A DNA stretch of 32,550 nt from Acidobacteriota bacterium (lineage in GTDB: Bacteria > Acidobacteriota > Vicinamibacteria > Marinacidobacterales > Marinacidobacteraceae), in the NCBI GenBank assembly GCA_028877265.1, contig JAPPGX010000082.1:1-32550 (forward strand), written 5' to 3'. This document shows positions 14,970 to 22,888 of the stretch, in pieces. Both the position numbers and the translations under genes were made by a program. The notes under the pieces are model-generated. The model was given only the letters and a program-made list of their open reading frames with translations, did not search any database and was not told the origin of the DNA. Position 1 is the first letter of the stretch. Each line of letters opens with the position of its first letter.

Positions 14970-16307
14970 TCACTCGAGCGAGCGCGCGATCAAGGAAAGA
15001 ACGGTCCCCGCCTCCTCTTCGGTCAGCGACAGGTTCGGCCGCACCCGCACCGAGCGCGGGCCGCAGCCCAGGATCAGCAGCCGGTTCCCGTAGGCGCGGG
15101 CCAGGAAGGCGTCCCGCTCGGCCGTGTCGGGAAGGTCGAATGCACACATCAGTCCCCGCCCGCGGACGGAGGTCATCCGGCCGCCGGCTTCCCCCGCCAG
15201 GTCGTGCAGACCGTCCAGAATCACCCGGCCGACCCGGGCTGCATTCTCGACCAGATCCTCCTCCTCGATGATCTCCAGGTAGCGGCCGCAGCGGACCATG
15301 TCCACCAGGTTGCCCCCGAAGGTGGAGTTGATCCGGGAGGGAAGCCGGAAGACGTTGTCGTCCACCTCGTCCACCCGGCGGCTGGCGAGGATGCCGCAGA
15401 CCTGCGTCTTCTTGCCGAAGACCAGCACGTCGGGCTCCACCCCAAAGTGCTCGAAGCACCACATCCGGCCAGTCATCCCCATCCCGGTCTGCACCTCGTC
15501 GAAGATGAGCAGGAACTCGTGCTCGTCGGCGAGCCGGCGAAGCACCTCGAAGAACTCCCGCCGGAAGTGGAGGTCACCACCCTCGCCCTGGATGGGCTCG
15601 ATGATGAGGCCGGCGACGTCGCCGGGGTTCGCGGCCACCGCCGCTTCGATCGCGGCGATCGCCCGCGCCTCCGCGGCCTCCGTCTCGGCAAGGCGCTCCA
15701 TCTCGGGAAACCGGATGTACGGGTTCTCGATGCGCGGCCAGTCGAACTTGGGGAAATAGGCCACCTTCATCGGTTCGGTGTTGGTGAGGGACAGCGTGTA
15801 GCCGCTGCGCCCGTGGAAGGCCTGCCGGAAGTGAATGATCTGGCTGCCCCGCTCGCCCTTCCCCGCGGCGAGGTTCTTCCGGACCTTCCAGTCGAACGCG
15901 GTCTTGAGCGCGTTCCCGACCGCCACCGCGCCGCCCGCAATGAAGAAGGTGTGGGGCAGGCCGTCCGGAATGGCGATCCGGGAGAACGTGTCCACGAACC
16001 GCGCCATCTCGACGGTGTAGAAGTCGGAGTTCGAAGGGTTGTGGACCGCCACCCGGCCCAGCCGCTCGACGAAGGCAGGTTCGGTGACCCCGGGGTGGTT
16101 GTGGCCGACGGGGTTCGTCGCGAAGTAGGAGAAGCAGTCCAGGAACTCCCGTCCGGTGCGGGCGCAGCGGATCCAGGCGCCGTGGCTCCCGTCGAGGTCG
16201 AGGACGAGATCGAGCCCGTCGGTGATGAGGTGCCGCCGCAGCAGGCCGTGGACGTCGGCGGGGCTCGGATCCCCCGTGACGGCGGCGGGAACCGGACTCA
16301 CGGCCAT
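14970..16307 (-). CDS. lat: L-lysine 6-aminotransferase
   Basis: This PLP enzyme moves the epsilon-amino group of L-lysine to 2-oxoglutarate, giving 2-aminoadipate 6-semialdehyde (which cyclises to piperideine-6-carboxylate) and glutamate. The 445-residue product is full length. The segment IFDEVQTGMGMTG at 268-280 holds the PLP-binding Asp. The VFGKKTQVCG motif has the Schiff-base lysine at 299/300, matching the numbering of the mycobacterial enzyme. EPIQGEGGD at 237-245 carries the conserved Glu of the family. The ATG at 16307 is chosen because TACGCT lies 6 nt upstream and because residues before it look like random GC-rich translation. No semialdehyde dehydrogenase or beta-lactam genes are nearby, so it probably serves lysine catabolism or persistence. 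It converges with the membrane protein gene. Confidence 0.92.
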   Translation of the reverse strand: MAVSPVPAAVTGDPSPADVHGLLRRHLITDGLDLVLDLDGSHGAWIRCARTGREFLDCFSYFATNPVGHNHPGVTEPAFVERLGRVAVHNPSNSDFYTVEMARFVDTFSRIAIPDGLPHTFFIAGGAVAVGNALKTAFDWKVRKNLAAGKGERGSQIIHFRQAFHGRSGYTLSLTNTEPMKVAYFPKFDWPRIENPYIRFPEMERLAETEAAEARAIAAIEAAVAANPGDVAGLIIEPIQGEGGDLHFRREFFEVLRRLADEHEFLLIFDEVQTGMGMTGRMWCFEHFGVEPDVLVFGKKTQVCGILASRRVDEVDDNVFRLPSRINSTFGGNLVDMVRCGRYLEIIEEEDLVENAARVGRVILDGLHDLAGEAGGRMTSVRGRGLMCAFDLPDTAERDAFLARAYGNRLLILGCGPRSVRVRPNLSLTEEEAGTVLSLIARSLE

Positions 16308-16313
16308 CCCGGA

Positions 16314-16319
16314 AGCGTA
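16314..16319 (-). promoter_or_regulatory. Candidate -10 (TACGCT) of leaderless lat transcript
   Basis: TACGCT on the minus strand ends 6 nt before the lat ATG at 16307. Only GGG, and no proper Shine-Dalgarno sequence, lies between. It fits the TANNNT spacing seen at other genes. Confidence 0.45.
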
Positions 16320-16539
16320 CCAAGGGCGCGGGCCGGCCGGAGCCGCAGCCTGTGGGGGAAGTGACGTGAGCACCGAGAACGGCGAGGCGCCCGGCTGACA
16401 AGGCGCGTGAGGGAGGAATGCCGGGTGCATTCCGACCGAAACGCAACGATGAGGGCCGCAGAGCGGCCCGGTTCAGACGGGATGCATCGCAGTTCGAATG
16501 CCACGTCACTTTCTCTACAGGCTGCTTGGGGAGAACCCG

Positions 16540-16545
16540 TAGACT
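16540..16545 (+). promoter_or_regulatory. Candidate -10 (TAGACT) of a leaderless transcript
   Basis: TAGACT ends 7 nt before the ATG at 16553, so transcription would begin at the start codon. The 220 nt further upstream hold two 7-bp hairpins (16415-16433 and 16453-16469) and no other AT-rich promoter-like site. Confidence 0.45.
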
Positions 16546-16552
16546 CCGGCGG

Positions 16553-17479
16553 ATGAGAAGGCGCGCGACCCGGTGGGTCTTGGCCACCGCGATGCTGTTT
16601 GGGCTCCCGGCCGGCGGCGCCGCAAATACGGACGAGCGGAGCGATTCCGCGCCGCTGGTCGCTGAGGTGCGGGTCTTCGAGATCCGGCGGCTCAACTCCG
16701 ATTTCTCCCCCATCGAGGATCTCTCCTTCCTGGTGGACAGCGACGGAACGGCGGTTCAGGTCTCCGAGTGGCTCGCTACCCTCGCCCGGCGGGTTCCGGA
16801 CGCCTACTTCGCGCAGCTCCTGACGTTCGGGCCGACCCCGGCGGAATCCGAAATGCAGTGGCAAATCACCCGGCGAGACGCCAGGCGCGCCATCCGGCTC
16901 CGGATGGGCTTCTCCCGGCCCGAACCGGCCGCTCCCGGGAGCGGAGCGCCGAAACCCCGCTTCCAGCTCGACTTCGACCTGCTCCGCATGGGAACCGCGG
17001 CCCAGCGGATCCGGGTGGAAGGTCCGGTCGAAACGGACATGACCCGGATGACGAGCGGCCGCGACTTCGAACTTCCGCTGAGCCGGTACCTGTCGTGGTT
17101 CAGGGATCCCAGCGACCTCGAGGCCCGCGGCGAGCTCTACGAGAAGATCCGGGACCGCAACATCTACCTGGCGTTCGGGATCACCTTCCGGAAGGCCGAA
17201 CCGTCCGCGCTCCCCGTTCGGCTGCGCCCTCGCCCGGACCCGCAGCTCGCCGAGCTCCGGTCACCGCTCCTCGGGCACGCGGAAGGAATCCTGCGCCTGC
17301 GCGTCCACCTGGACGAGGTGGGGGTGGTGAATCACACCGAAGTGCTGGAGACCACTCTCCCCGAGGTCACGCCCCGGGTCCTCGGCATCGTGTTCGGCTG
17401 GCAGTTCCCCCAGGCCGCGGGACGGGAGGGCCGGCTCTTCTTCCCGGTCCGGACCGTGGTTCCCGTTCCGTCGAACTGA
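16553..17479 (+). CDS. Exported protein with TonB-like C-terminal domain
   Basis: The 308-residue product has a signal peptide (MRRRATRWVL... cut near residue 24). The bulk of the mature protein is charged and cysteine-poor and I do not recognise it. The last 70 residues (ILRLRVHLDEVGVVNHTEVLETTLPEVTPRVLGIVFGWQF) read like a TonB C-terminal fold. In that fold a strand with DEVGxVxxxEVLE is followed by a helix ending in W-x-F, as in many energy-transducer and AgmX/TonB-like proteins. There is no N-terminal Pro-rich TonB linker, so a true TonB role is doubtful. The ATG at 16553 gives the proper signal peptide and has TAGACT seven bases upstream. It is transcribed divergently from lat. Confidence 0.65.
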   Translation: MRRRATRWVLATAMLFGLPAGGAANTDERSDSAPLVAEVRVFEIRRLNSDFSPIEDLSFLVDSDGTAVQVSEWLATLARRVPDAYFAQLLTFGPTPAESEMQWQITRRDARRAIRLRMGFSRPEPAAPGSGAPKPRFQLDFDLLRMGTAAQRIRVEGPVETDMTRMTSGRDFELPLSRYLSWFRDPSDLEARGELYEKIRDRNIYLAFGITFRKAEPSALPVRLRPRPDPQLAELRSPLLGHAEGILRLRVHLDEVGVVNHTEVLETTLPEVTPRVLGIVFGWQFPQAAGREGRLFFPVRTVVPVPSN

Positions 17480-17516
17480 GCCGGTCCGAAGACGGGGGTG
17501 ATTCCGGGGGGTTCGG

Positions 17517-17546
17517 TTGCCCACCGCGCGGACGGTCTGGTACAAG
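17517..17546 (+). promoter_or_regulatory. Candidate -35/-10 (TTGCCC, TACAAG)
   Basis: TTGCCC at 17517-17522 and TACAAG at 17541-17546 are 18 nt apart, with TGG directly before the -10. They lie about 47 nt upstream of the TPR gene start and its AAGGAGA ribosome site (17579-17585). Confidence 0.4.
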
Positions 17547-17592
17547 GGTGCGTTCCGCTCGTTCCAATCAGCCTGTCCAAGGAGAAACAATC

Positions 17593-19260
17593 ATGACTTC
17601 CCGTACGCTCTGTATCTGTAGGCGGGCTGCGCTGGGCGCGGCCCTCCTCGCTCTCGCAGCCCCCCTCGCGCTCGCCCAGTCGGGCGGGCTCGGCACCATC
17701 GACTTCCCGAACTCCGGCAACGAGGCGGCCCAGAAGGACTTCCTCGACGGCGTCCGCCTCCTCCACAGCTTCGAGTGGGAGGACGCCGCCGAGGCCTTCC
17801 AGCGCGCCCAGGCCGCCGACCCGGACTTCGCGCTCGCCTACTGGGGCGAAGCGCTCAGCCACAGCGGCGGTCACCACTATCCGCCGGGTCAGGACATGTC
17901 GAAGGCCCGGGAAGCGCTGCTGAAGCTCGCCAAGACGCGCGCGGAGCGCGTCGCGAAGGCGCCGACCGACCGCGAGAAGCAATACCTGGAGTCGGTGCAC
18001 ATCCTCTATGGCCCGGGCGACGTCCTGGAACGGAGCGAGGGGTACGAGCAGGCGCTCGCCAAGCTCTCGGCCGACTATCCCGACGACCTCGAAGCCGCTG
18101 CGTTCCACTCGCTGGCCCTGATGCGCACCAAGGTGCGGGGCAAGGAGAGCCTGCGGGTGGACATGCGCGCCGGCGCCATCGCCCAGCGGGTGTTCCGCGA
18201 GAACCCCGACCATCCCGGCGCGGCGCACTACGTGATCCACGCCTTCGACAACCCGGTGCAGGCCCCGGTGGCGCTCTACGCCGCGGAGAAGTACGCGGAC
18301 ATCGCCCCGGCGGCGGTGCACGCGCTCCACATGCCCTCGCACATCTTCGTGCAGCACGGGATGTGGGACCAGGTTCGCAGCCTCAACGACCGCTCCTACC
18401 AGGCTTCGGTGGCCCGTGCGGAGCGCAAGGGACTCTCCCCGGCGCGCTACTCGTACCACGCGCTCTACTGGCTCCTCTACGCCTATCTCGAGGAAGGCCG
18501 CTATGAAGACGGCCAGAACCTGCTCGACGAGTTCGAGGAACTCACCAAACGCGACGAAATGACCTCCGGCATGAAGGAGACCTGGATGCGCATGGACGCG
18601 CTCAACACGGTCGAGACCCGCCGCTGGAAGCCCCAGCCGGTGGACGACCTGGTGGCGCAACTGGACAGCGAGGAGCCGCAGGTGGGCCATCGCACCGCGG
18701 GTGCGATGCTCTATGCGCGCGGAGCGAGCGCCGCCGAGACCGGCGACGTGGACACCGCGACGAAGGCGCACGAGGGACTGACCAAGATCCACGAAATGCT
18801 CGCGAGCGACGAGAACCCGCGCGGCGCCGAACAGGCGCTGGTGATGGCGCATGAGATGGCGGGCGTCATCGCCAAGGCCAAGGGCGACAAGGACGGAGCG
18901 ATCGCCGCCTTCCGCAAGGCGGTGATGGTGGCGGAGAGCATGGAGCCGCCCTCCGGCCCTCCGGGCGAATCCCCGATCGACGCGCCCATCCAGCCGGCCC
19001 ACGAACTTCTGGGTGACATGCTGCTGGACACGGGCAACGCGGAAGAAGCCCTCGCGGTCTTCGAGACCTCTCTCGAGCGGACCGCCAAGCGGCCCCACTC
19101 GCTCTACGGCGCGGCGCGCGCCGCGGCCGCGGCCGGTGACGAGGAAGCGGCGGCCGACTACTACGAGCAGCTCCTGGCGACGCCCGAGCGGGGACCGGAC
19201 CTCCCGGGTCTCGAGGACGCCGAAGCCATGGTCGGCGACACGACCATGCAGGAGAACTAG
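17593..19260 (+). CDS. Exported TPR protein with His-rich motifs
   Basis: The 555-residue product has a signal peptide cut near residue 28 (LALAQS). TPR-like helical pairs run through most of the mature chain: about 38-72 (HSFEWEDAAEAFQRAQAADPDFALAYWGEA), 300-345 and 470-530. Between the repeats are histidine motifs, HSGGHHYPPG near 97, HYVIHAFDNP near 217 and HALHMPSHIFVQHGMW near 240. The latter two are recurrent in a broad group of uncharacterised bacterial TPR proteins. They suggest a metal or haem site, but no function is established. The ATG is fixed by AAGGAGA ten bases upstream. The gene is monocistronic, ending in a strong hairpin before the convergent peptidase gene. It is likely periplasmic. 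Confidence 0.82.
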   Translation: MTSRTLCICRRAALGAALLALAAPLALAQSGGLGTIDFPNSGNEAAQKDFLDGVRLLHSFEWEDAAEAFQRAQAADPDFALAYWGEALSHSGGHHYPPGQDMSKAREALLKLAKTRAERVAKAPTDREKQYLESVHILYGPGDVLERSEGYEQALAKLSADYPDDLEAAAFHSLALMRTKVRGKESLRVDMRAGAIAQRVFRENPDHPGAAHYVIHAFDNPVQAPVALYAAEKYADIAPAAVHALHMPSHIFVQHGMWDQVRSLNDRSYQASVARAERKGLSPARYSYHALYWLLYAYLEEGRYEDGQNLLDEFEELTKRDEMTSGMKETWMRMDALNTVETRRWKPQPVDDLVAQLDSEEPQVGHRTAGAMLYARGASAAETGDVDTATKAHEGLTKIHEMLASDENPRGAEQALVMAHEMAGVIAKAKGDKDGAIAAFRKAVMVAESMEPPSGPPGESPIDAPIQPAHELLGDMLLDTGNAEEALAVFETSLERTAKRPHSLYGAARAAAAAGDEEAAADYYEQLLATPERGPDLPGLEDAEAMVGDTTMQEN

Positions 19261-19280
19261 TCGAGCAGCGCTCCTTCAGG

Positions 19281-19306
19281 GGACGGCCCCGAACCCGGGG
19301 CCGTCC
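19281..19306. terminator. Bidirectional GC-rich terminator hairpin
   Basis: GGACGGCCCCG (19281-19291) pairs perfectly with CGGGGCCGTCC (19296-19306) around an AACC loop. It stands between the convergent TPR and YugP-type genes and could end both transcripts. It has no T-run on the plus side. Confidence 0.65.
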
Positions 19307-19324
19307 TCGATCCGGCCCGGGCCT

Positions 19325-20014
19325 TTAATCGTCGCCGCCGAGCAAGCCGGAGCGAAGCAGGTAGTAGAGCAGGGTCACGACGCCGGTGAGCGCGGCGGCC
19401 ACGTAGGTCATCGCGGCGGCGCTCAGGACGCTGGACACCCCGCGGCGCTCGTCCGGGGTAATGAGACCGGTGTTCCAGACGAGCGCCTTGGCCCGCCGCG
19501 AAGCGTTCAGCTCCACGGGAAGCGTCACCACCTGGAAGAGCACCACCAGCGAGAAGAGCGCAATCCCGAGCTGGATGAGCCCGAAGGCGCCCAGCAGGAA
19601 ACCGCCAAGCAGCAGGATCCAGGAGACGCTCGAGGCGAAGCTCGCGGGCCGGGCGAGCACCTGACGGAACATCAGCGGCTGGTAGCCGCTGTGGTGCTGC
19701 AGGGCGTGCCCCACCTCGTGGGCGGCGACGGCCACCGCTCCGACCGTCCGTCCGCTGTACACCTCGGGCGAAAGCCTGAGCACCCGGACCCGCGGGTCGT
19801 AGTGGTCGGAGAGCGCCCCGGGATGCTGCTCCACGGGGATGTGGATTCCCTGCCGGCGAAGCAGCAGCTCGGCGGTCTCCCGGCCGCTGCGCCCGCTCGA
19901 AACCGGCACCCGGTTGTAGCGGGCGAAGGTGCGCTTGACCTTGAACGTCGCCCACAGGGTGAGGGCGATGGCCGGGGCCAGCATGATGAAGTAGAGGGGA
20001 TCGAAGAAGAACAT
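19325..20014 (-). CDS. YugP-type membrane zinc metallopeptidase
   Basis: The 229-residue product matches the YugP/neutral zinc metallopeptidase family (Peptidase_Zn type). The start MFFFDPLYFIMLAPAI forms the first membrane segment. A soluble stretch carries the family block VRVLRLSPEVYSGRTVGAVAVAAHEVGHALQHH with the zinc-binding HEVGH at 99-103. Two or three further membrane segments follow at about 120-160 and 205-225. Family members are inner-membrane proteases with unknown substrates. The ATG at 20014 is chosen by homology of MFFFDP. Upstream codons in frame overlap the divergent M20 gene. The two divergent starts are only 38 bp apart, so their promoters must overlap or lie inside the genes. 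Confidence 0.9.
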   Translation of the reverse strand: MFFFDPLYFIMLAPAIALTLWATFKVKRTFARYNRVPVSSGRSGRETAELLLRRQGIHIPVEQHPGALSDHYDPRVRVLRLSPEVYSGRTVGAVAVAAHEVGHALQHHSGYQPLMFRQVLARPASFASSVSWILLLGGFLLGAFGLIQLGIALFSLVVLFQVVTLPVELNASRRAKALVWNTGLITPDERRGVSSVLSAAAMTYVAAALTGVVTLLYYLLRSGLLGGDD

Positions 20015-20052
20015 GGAGGTTTGACCGGGCTCCGCGAGAGAATGGACGCCGT

Positions 20053-21348
20053 ATGGATGTAACACTAGACCGCGACGAGAGGTTTCCCAACCCGGAGAAC
20101 GCCGGCGAAGCAGCGCTCGCAATCAACGCCGGGCGCCTCCGCGATTCGCTCATCGCGCTTTCCCGCTTCGGCGCGCATCCCGGCGGCGGCGCCCACCGGT
20201 TCGCTTTTTCCAAGGAAGAACTCGCGGCCCGCGCCTGGATCACGGGCGAGATGGAAGGCGCCGGACTCAGCGTGCGCACCGATCCCGCCGGCAACCTCTT
20301 CGGCCGGCGCGAGGGGAAGGAGCCCCTGCCCGCCATCCTCTTCGGGTCCCACCTCGACACCGTCCCGCAGGGCGGCCACTACGACGGAACCCTCGGCGTC
20401 CTGGGGGCGCTCGAGGTGCTGCGAGCCCTCGGCGAGCAACGGGTCGAGACCCGCCACCCGCTGGAAATGGTCGTCTGGTGCGACGAGGAGGGCGCCCACT
20501 TCGGGAACGGCCTCTTCGGCAGCCGGGCGGCGACCGGGGCCGTCCACGACGGCGAGCTGGACCGGTTGGGCGAAGACGGGCTCAGCCTCCACGAGTGGAT
20601 CGAGCGCTACGGGCTCGACCCCGGGGCGCTGGAACGCGCCGTCCTCGACCCCCGGAACGTACGGGCCGTCTTCGAACTCCACATCGAGCAGGGCGGGAAC
20701 CTGGAGCGGGAGGGCTGCAGGATCGCGGTCGTGGAAGGCATCGTCGGGATCCACCGTTTCGAGGTGAACGTCGGCGGCTTCCAGAACCACGCCGGCACCA
20801 CCCCGATGGCCGAGCGGAAGGACGCCATGTTGACGGCGGCACACATGATCGTCGCCGTCCACGAGGAGATCCGCGCCCTGCCGGGCGACCAGGTCGGGAA
20901 CGTCGGCCAGCTCGCCGTCTCGCCCGACGCCGCCAACGTAGTGCCGGGCGCCGTCCGGTTCCCGATCGAGCTGCGCGACCTGAAGGACGAGGTGGTGGAC
21001 GACATCATCGAGCGAATCGGGGCGCGCGGAAACCGGCTGGCAGCGGAAACGGACTGCACCGTCGGGATCCACCGGACGCTCCGCGAACCGCCCGCCGACA
21101 TGGATCCCGGGTTGCGCGCGCTCCTCTACAAGGTCGCGCGGGAGGCGGGGCACGAGCCGCTGTCGCTCCCAAGCCGGGCCGGCCACGACGCCCAGAACAC
21201 CGCCCGCCACGGCATCCCCACGGCGATGATCTTCGTCCCCAGCCGGGCCGGCATCAGCCACTCGCCCGAGGAATGGACTTCCTGGGAGGACTGCGCCCGG
21301 GGCGTGGACCTGCTGCGGCGCGCGGTCCTGGCGGTGGACGCGGCGTAG
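20053..21348 (+). CDS. M20-family Zn-dependent amidohydrolase (carbamoylase/allantoate type)
   Basis: The 431-residue product belongs to the hydantoinase/carbamoylase branch of M20. This branch includes N-carbamoyl-L-amino-acid hydrolase, allantoate and ureidoglycolate amidohydrolases and beta-ureidopropionase. Predicted di-metal ligands are H100 and D111 (GSHLDTVPQGGHYDG), E145/E146 (CDEEGAHF), H210 (ELHIEQG) and H403 (SRAGISHSPEE). The lid domain carries FQNHAGTTPM at 243-252. The exact substrate cannot be set. The absence of allantoinase, hydantoinase or uricase genes leaves the pathway open, although a purine route would fit a molybdenum hydroxylase in the same region. The ATG at 20053 lacks a convincing ribosome site, and the first conserved block starts near residue 25. 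A start a few codons downstream is therefore possible. Confidence 0.88.
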   Translation: MDVTLDRDERFPNPENAGEAALAINAGRLRDSLIALSRFGAHPGGGAHRFAFSKEELAARAWITGEMEGAGLSVRTDPAGNLFGRREGKEPLPAILFGSHLDTVPQGGHYDGTLGVLGALEVLRALGEQRVETRHPLEMVVWCDEEGAHFGNGLFGSRAATGAVHDGELDRLGEDGLSLHEWIERYGLDPGALERAVLDPRNVRAVFELHIEQGGNLEREGCRIAVVEGIVGIHRFEVNVGGFQNHAGTTPMAERKDAMLTAAHMIVAVHEEIRALPGDQVGNVGQLAVSPDAANVVPGAVRFPIELRDLKDEVVDDIIERIGARGNRLAAETDCTVGIHRTLREPPADMDPGLRALLYKVAREAGHEPLSLPSRAGHDAQNTARHGIPTAMIFVPSRAGISHSPEEWTSWEDCARGVDLLRRAVLAVDAA

Positions 21349-21373
21349 GGCCGTCGCGCCCTCGCCTGGAGTT

Positions 21374-21417
21374 TCGCCTCACTTCGCTCGGCGATGCCGG
21401 CCGGAGGCCGGCGCTCC
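21374..21417 (+). repeat. Two-hairpin repeat, copy 5
   Basis: A weak TCGCC/GGCGA hairpin (21374-21394) is followed by GCCGGCC-GGA-GGCCGGC (21396-21412) and GCTCC. The second stem again differs in sequence but pairs fully. It lies between convergent genes, 26 nt after one stop and 8 nt before the other. Confidence 0.75.
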
Positions 21418-21424
21418 GGGCGAC

Positions 21425-22480
21425 CTACGTCTTCAGGAAGACTTCGCGGCCCAGCGCGGACGACTCCTGGATCGCCTTCACGACCCGCAACGACCGGAGC
21501 GCCTCCTCGCCCGTGAGCACCGGGTCCCGCCCTTCCCGCACCGCGTCCGCCATGTCCTGAAGCTGGACCCGGTGCCGGGTCTGGGGGTAGGCCCAGGGGT
21601 CGTCCGTGTCCACCCAGTCGGGCGTCTCCGGCAACCCCTCCGGCCCCGGCACGCCTTCCACGTCCCAGACGAGGAAATGATCGTACTGGGCGTTCGCGAT
21701 CACCGTGCCGCGCTCCCCGTGGATCTCGAGCCGCGAGCGGAGCGCCGGACGGATCGCGGTGGTGCTCTCGACGACCCCCATGGCGCCGTTGTCGAAGCGC
21801 AGCATCGCGGTCGCCACGTCCTCCACCTCGATGGCGTGCCGCCGGGTCGCGGTGCGCCCGATCACCGAGGCCACCGGGCCCACGAGGTGCTGCAGCAGGT
21901 CGATGATGTGGATGGATTGCGTCATGAGGCAGCCCCCACCCTCGAGTGCGGCGGTGCCGCGCCACGCTGCCCGCCGGTAGTAGGACGGGGACCGGCTGGC
22001 CTTGTCGAACGCATCGGCGAGCCAGATCTCGCCGAGCCCGCCGCTGGTGAGCAGCTCGCGAAGCATGTCCGCGACCCGTCCGAACCGCATCTGGAAGATG
22101 ACCCCGAGGCGCACGCCCCTTGCCCGGCAGTGCTCCACCATCCGCTCACCGGCCTCAACCGTCGCTTCAAGAGGTTTTTCCACCAGCACGTGCCGGCCGG
22201 CGTCCGCCGCCGCCAGGGTCATTTCGGCGTGGAGGCCCGTGGGGGACGTGACGATCACCACCTCCACCTCCGGATCGGCGATCAGCTCCCGGTAGTCCGT
22301 GTGGGCGCGCGGGTTCCCGTGCCCGGCGGCAAACGCGCGCAACCGCTCGGGATCGCGCGAGCAGACCGCCGCCAGGAACCCGCCCTCAACAAACGCCAAC
22401 TCCCGGGCGCTGAAGCCGCCCGCCATCCCGGTCCCGATCAGGCCGAAGCCAACCGGCCTGCGCTCCACCGCGGCGGACAT
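21425..22480 (-). CDS. Gfo/Idh/MocA-family NAD(P)-dependent oxidoreductase
   Basis: The 351-residue product is a typical sugar/inositol-type dehydrogenase, probably cytoplasmic. The Rossmann motif GLIGTGMAGG is at 13-22 and the family lysine EKP at 101-103. GGGCLMTQSIHIIDLL at 181-196 carries the conserved His191 and Asp194. The C-terminal domain forms the substrate-binding sheet. The substrate (sugar, cyclitol or other polyol) is not predictable. The gene starts one base after the stop of the upstream cupin gene, so the two are one operon. A signal-peptide cupin paired with a Gfo/Idh enzyme is unusual, since one would be exported and the other not. Confidence 0.9.
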   Translation of the reverse strand: MSAAVERRPVGFGLIGTGMAGGFSARELAFVEGGFLAAVCSRDPERLRAFAAGHGNPRAHTDYRELIADPEVEVVIVTSPTGLHAEMTLAAADAGRHVLVEKPLEATVEAGERMVEHCRARGVRLGVIFQMRFGRVADMLRELLTSGGLGEIWLADAFDKASRSPSYYRRAAWRGTAALEGGGCLMTQSIHIIDLLQHLVGPVASVIGRTATRRHAIEVEDVATAMLRFDNGAMGVVESTTAIRPALRSRLEIHGERGTVIANAQYDHFLVWDVEGVPGPEGLPETPDWVDTDDPWAYPQTRHRVQLQDMADAVREGRDPVLTGEEALRSLRVVKAIQESSALGREVFLKT

Positions 22481-22481
22481 C

Positions 22482-22853
22482 TCAGCGCTGGAGTTCGAGG
22501 ACGATGACCTCCATGGGATCCTCGCCCCGGTTCACGTCGCCGTGCAGCTCGCCGGGCGGATCGGCGTCCAGCCAGTAGGCCTTCCCGCTCTCCCAGTGCA
22601 TGGCCTTCTCGTCGCCCGCCTCGGTCACCACGTGCAGGGTGCCCCCGCGGATGGCGACGATGGCCCGGCCGTTCTCGTGGCGGTGCATGGAGAGCGGCTG
22701 GTCGGGAACGATGTACGTCTTCCAGACCTTCAGGTGTTCGTTCTCGAACTGCGGCTCCCGGCGGGTGCGCGCCTCCTGGCCGCCCGCGAACCGGGAACCC
22801 GAGACGAACCCGACCAGCGCGCCGAGGGAAAGTACGAGAAGCAGACGCAGCAT
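22482..22853 (-). CDS. Exported single-domain cupin
   Basis: The 123-residue product has an N-terminal hydrophobic signal or anchor (MLRLLLVLSLGALVGFVSG, 1-19) and one cupin barrel. Motif 1 is MHRHENGR with His57 and His59. Motif 2 is PPGELHGDVN with His104, which follows the classic PxGxxHxxxN pattern. The set of three histidines predicts a bound divalent metal. There is no cysteine and no lipobox. The ribosome site GGAGGA lies 6 nt upstream of the ATG. It shares a short divergent promoter region with the lipoprotein FAH gene and is followed directly by the oxidoreductase. Function is unknown: it could be an isomerase, a dioxygenase-like enzyme or a small-molecule binder. Confidence 0.82.
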   Translation of the reverse strand: MLRLLLVLSLGALVGFVSGSRFAGGQEARTRREPQFENEHLKVWKTYIVPDQPLSMHRHENGRAIVAIRGGTLHVVTEAGDEKAMHWESGKAYWLDADPPGELHGDVNRGEDPMEVIVLELQR

Positions 22854-22873
22854 GGGAGTCCTCCGTAGACCAG

Positions 22874-22880
22874 TAGGCTA
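22874..22880. promoter_or_regulatory. Palindromic divergent -10 (TAGGCTA)
   Basis: On the plus strand TAGGCT (22874-22879) ends 9 nt before the ATG at 22889. GCTAAT (22877-22882) ends 6 nt before it. On the minus strand TAGCCT (22875-22880) lies 21 nt before the ATG of the cupin gene, with GGAGGA in the leader. One short palindrome could therefore drive both genes, leaderless on the plus side. Confidence 0.4.
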
Positions 22881-22888
22881 ATTGCATC

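Noticed and set aside
16415..16469. Hairpins GGAATGC/GCATTCC and GGGCCGC/GCGGCCC upstream of the gene at 16553
   Set aside because: Short 7-bp stems without the family's GCCGG second hairpin; not counted as a repeat copy, and no evidence for a riboswitch.
17332..19098. 588-codon open frame antisense to the TPR gene
   Set aside because: Composition typical of a shadow frame; the plus-strand TPR protein has a signal peptide and family motifs.
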